Shown here piece by piece: positions 57,952-64,000 of a DNA stretch of 64,000 nt (positions are counted from its first letter, which is position 1; the number at the start of each line of letters is the position of its first letter). The position numbers and the translations under genes are program-made. Source of the stretch: Anaeramoeba flamelloides. Taxonomy: Eukaryota; Metamonada; Anaeramoebidae. A model generated the notes under the pieces. That model was given only the letters and a program-made list of their open reading frames with translations, was not told the origin of the DNA and made no database searches. The DNA lies in NCBI GenBank assembly GCA_027625915.1, contig JANTQA010000012.1, positions 8,516,501 to 8,580,500 of the forward strand, given 5' to 3'.

Positions 57952-58900
57952 CTACTAATAGTCTTGAATTCTTCAAGTAAGGTCTAAGAAAAAACCGTAA
58001 AAAGGAATATCAAATTTGAAAATTTTTCTTAAAAAGAGAGTCACTAATTGAATCAGCAATTTTTAAGAAGAAAAAAAACCAAAAATGTTACTTAAAATTA
58101 CCCAAAAAGTTTCCAGTTTTTTCAACACAACCTAAATTTCATTTAGAATTGGTATGTCTTCAAAATTGATTTCATATTAGGAATATTATTTTGTCCTTAA
58201 TTAGATATTGTACTCGAATAAGAAGGAATAAAAAAGTAAGAGTTTAATTTGAAAAATTGTTTAGATACTTTTAGATTGGTTTTATTTGAAACAACGAAGC
58301 TGGATTAAAATACCCTTGAAAATTCAAACAAGTTACCAAATCATGTCGTTTGATTGTCAAGAACTCAAAAATCTTTGAATTGATTTTGAAAAAGACATGA
58401 ACAAATTTAGTTTTGGAATAAATTCTTTTTATATTAAATCAAAAAAAAATGCGATTGCAAATTAAAAGGTCTTGTAAATTCCATTTTTATCTTATTTCTC
58501 TGCTATTTTCAAGACAAAACTTTCTCTAGCTAAAAGATAATAGAGTAAAACTCAAAATTTTAAGTAACTTTATTCCACGAATCCGAAATGGGCTTAACAA
58601 GAAGAAAGAATACAATCAAATTCTAATATTATATCGTAGAGATTTAAAAGCTTCCAAAACCTTCATAAATATATTTAAGTGAAAAAAACTGTCGAATCTT
58701 TTTTGGTGGTGATGAGTTAACCAATCGAAAAAACTATTTTTCAAGAGGGATGTAAATATCAAAAAAATCACTCAAAAAAATGCTGAAAAACAAAATAAAA
58801 CGAAAGAATTTCTAACCAAAAATAATTTAACCTTTAATAAAAAAATTCAGGTTGAAAAAATCATTTTTTTATTATTTATTCCAAAAATAAAAAATTTAAA
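57952..58900. other. Upstream region of CDC48 with a decayed family C fragment
   Basis: At about 58146-58300 the text (GGTATGTCTTCAAAATTGAT, AAGAAGGAATAAAAAAGTAA, GAAAAATTGTTTAGA) resembles the end region of the family C element at 1540-1640, heavily diverged. No promoter motif can be supported. Confidence 0.35.
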
Positions 58901-61740
<2,840 letters not shown>

Positions 61741-62225
61741 GATATCTTTGATATTTTTCATGACTGGAAATTTTTATTTGTCGATATTTATTTGCTTTTT
61801 TTTTATTTTTATTTTATTATTTCCTTTTCTTTCTCCTTATTTATTTTTTTTTTTAAAAAAATATACTATCAGAATTCATTTTAAATGAAGAAGAGATCTA
61901 TTTTTTATTAATTTCTTATTGAATTTTTATATCAAAAATTTTAAATGAAACATCACCTTTCTAAAATTTTATTTTTTTAATTTTTTTTCCCAGTCTCTTC
62001 AAGAGTTCCTAATAATTCTATGTGCCAGTCAATTTATTATTTTGATTCTTTTGTTTTTCACTTTTTTAAAAAATCAGAATAAGAAAAATGAGATTTTAAC
62101 AATAAATTTAAAAAGAGTTGATAATTTGAAAAATTTTTATGAAATAATATTGAACAAATTTTTACTTTTTATTATTATTATTATTATTGAAGAGTGATTA
62201 TTTAACAAAATTACCCCAACTACAG

Positions 62226-62660
62226 TTAGGTTTTTTTTAATTTAAGAAATAAACAGAAAAATAATAAATTTTCTTTTTATTTCTGAAATTTAAAAAAAAC
62301 CTCATAACTTTTCCTGAATTTTAAATAATTGCTTAAAATGCAAGATTTTTCTCTATTCTTTAGAATTTTGGAAAAGCACCATTAAATTTTCTTGAGTTTT
62401 CTGATTATTTGTAAAATCAATTGATTTTCGTTAGGTTTTTTTTAGTTTTCTATTTAAGTGGAAAATCAATGGATTTTCGTTAGGTTTTTTTTTTATTTTA
62501 GAAATAAACCCAAAATTTATTAAAATTTTCTGTTTATTTCATAAAGTAAAAAAAAGCTAGAACAGTTCACAAATAAATAGAAAACCCCAAGAAAACCAAT
62601 AGAAAACTTAACAAATAAAATATAAAACCGCAAAAAAACTAGGACACTTAACAGATCACA
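62226..62660. repeat. Cluster of palindromic hairpin modules
   Basis: The cluster begins TTAGGTTTTTTTTAATTTAA and goes through several modules. They include TTTCTTGAGTTTTCTG..., a double TTTTCGTTAGGTTTTTTTT, and the TATTAAAATTTTCTGTTTAT hairpin. It ends in AACTAGGACACTTAACAG. The composition matches the clusters at 1.7-2.1 and 13.4-14.0 kb. Confidence 0.7.
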
Positions 62661-63670
62661 CCCCCCCCCGCCCAAGTAAAACTTATGCACTTGACTGTAC
62701 TTACTAGAAATATTCAACTTTTTTAGATTTTGTTAAAATTATTTATAATGTATGATCGATTATAATAAATTGATAGGTTTTTATTTTAGAAATAATATAT
62801 ATATATATATATATTTATTTATTTATACAAAGAGAAGCAACAGTGATATAAAAACTAGAAATTTAAGAGACTTAAATACAAATAAACGAAAAATTAAATA
62901 AATAATATCTTTTAGAGTTTTTTATTTTGTACCACAAGTTTCGAATTGGTTCAAGTTTGTTATTTTTTATTTCAATTTTTTTTTGATTGTAACTAAAATT
63001 CATTTTAATAAAGAGATCTAAATATTTACCCTATTAGATAAAAGAAAAGATACGTTTTTTTTTAAGTTTTAAATTATACTTTATAGATCTCTTTTTATAA
63101 AAGTGTGGGGTTTTGATAAAAAAAAAAATTGGAACTTTTCTATTTGTTTCTTAGCTTTTTTATTTATTTATTTTATATTTTACAAATTTCTCAAATCCTT
63201 TTTTCAAAAAAATAGAGTTAAAGATGTTTACCAAATAGTCCCAACTGAGTTCAATTTTTAATTGAGTAGATATACTTAAACCCTAATTCAGACCACCACT
63301 ATTTTAGTTTAAAATCCCACTGGTTGGATTAAGTTCAGTAATATCTACAGATGATCTACGCACCACAAGAATAAAATTGGTTTAAAAATATAATCAAAAC
63401 AAGTTTTTTAGTTAGAGTAATTTATTTTTCTCCCTTTTAAACTATCAATTTTAATGTTTTTTTTTGAAAAGAAAGTCTCCGATGATAACTATAAAAAGGA
63501 GTTTTAATAAAAAATCAAAAAAACAAAAAAAAACTATTTTAATAGAAAATTCATTTGAAAATAATATATGACAAGTTCAGAACACTAATAAAAGAATTTT
63601 ATTATTTAGTATTCACAATATTAAAGATTAAAATTAAAGTATAATTATTGAAGGCAAATCTTTTAGTTCC
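62661..63670. other. AT-rich intergenic DNA
   Basis: Contains a C run near 62667-62675 and a TA microsatellite at about 62787-62812. No gene or RNA was recognised. Confidence 0.45.
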
Positions 63671-63679
63671 CAGTTGTTC

Positions 63680-64000
63680 AAGTACGAATAAAAAATATCT
63701 AAATAAAATAGTAATATTTGTTGATCTGGCCAAATTAAAAATTATCCATGTATTAAAAAAAAACCAAGAATTTGAGAAAAATCTGCATTTTAGGACAAAT
63801 TTAAAGGATCAAATAATCAATATCATACTTTCAAATTTAAAAATAACATTCTGAAATTAGTTCCAAAACATAGATTAGTAGATAAAAAAATCGATTTTTG
63901 AAAAAAATAAATAATATACGAATTGATTATTTAGACAAATTATTTTCATAATATTGGAAATATATCGATAATATATTTGTCTCATATTATCAAAATTATA
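63680..64000 (+). mobile_element. Left part of a diverged TTAA-type element, cut by the window edge
   Basis: It aligns with about 10400-10720 of the whole copy: AGTAATATTTGTTGATCTGG, ATCCATGTATTA, AATCTGCATTTTAGGACAAA and CATAGATTAGTAGATAAAA. The left tip is not recognisable. It is the most diverged copy in the window. Confidence 0.55.

Overview
The window looks like nuclear DNA of a very AT-rich unicellular eukaryote. Genes are sparse. They have short introns with GTAAG, GTAAT or GTAAA donors and T-rich ends before AG, and many encode Lys-, Asn-, Gln- and Ser-rich low-complexity proteins. Termination at TAA and TAG is as in the standard code. The style resembles amoeboid protists such as Anaeramoeba or dictyostelids. 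That placement is an inference from gene style and was not tested by a search.

Five host genes have recognisable families. They are a PHO80-type cyclin (3147-4974, +), a cyclin Y-like gene in five exons (27428-25660, -), a bZIP factor with one hydrophobic segment (39352-40986, +), a Ras-family GTPase with a 12-nt microexon and two possible last exons (48744-54933, +), and CDC48/p97 (58901-61740, +). There is also one very large single-exon protein of unknown function that seems to be a chain of PH/GRAM-like units (16625-21478, +), and one Ser/Asn/Lys-rich hypothetical gene (30646-30079, -). Themes shared by these genes are CDK regulation (two cyclins), small-GTPase signalling and ER protein quality control (CDC48 and a possible ATF6/CREB3-like factor). 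They are not an operon.

Most of the rest is repeats. At least three insertion types can be read from their target-site duplications. (1) A roughly 747-bp element ends in GGGATTAGCGTC...GACGCTAATCCC and is flanked by TTAA. It is present whole at 10291-11036, 35700-36450 and 56143-56889, partly at both window edges, and as a stub at 8536. (2) Several non-autonomous elements with TA duplications and CAG...CTG ends lie at 12942-13396, 43631-43828, 51684-52713 and 55979-56933. (3) A family of 70-90-bp near-perfect palindromes (TA-GGTTTT...AAAACC-TA) occurs in clusters. A 5'-truncated LINE with a 13-bp target-site duplication occupies 42552-44880. Elements are often nested inside each other. No transposase gene was seen.

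Between these lie stretches that still read like decayed protein-coding sequence (about 5.3-5.7, 37.2-37.7, 45.9-46.2, 48.2-48.6 and 50.5-50.7 kb) and several duplicated non-coding blocks. No rRNA, tRNA, CRISPR array or bacterial-type operon was seen.
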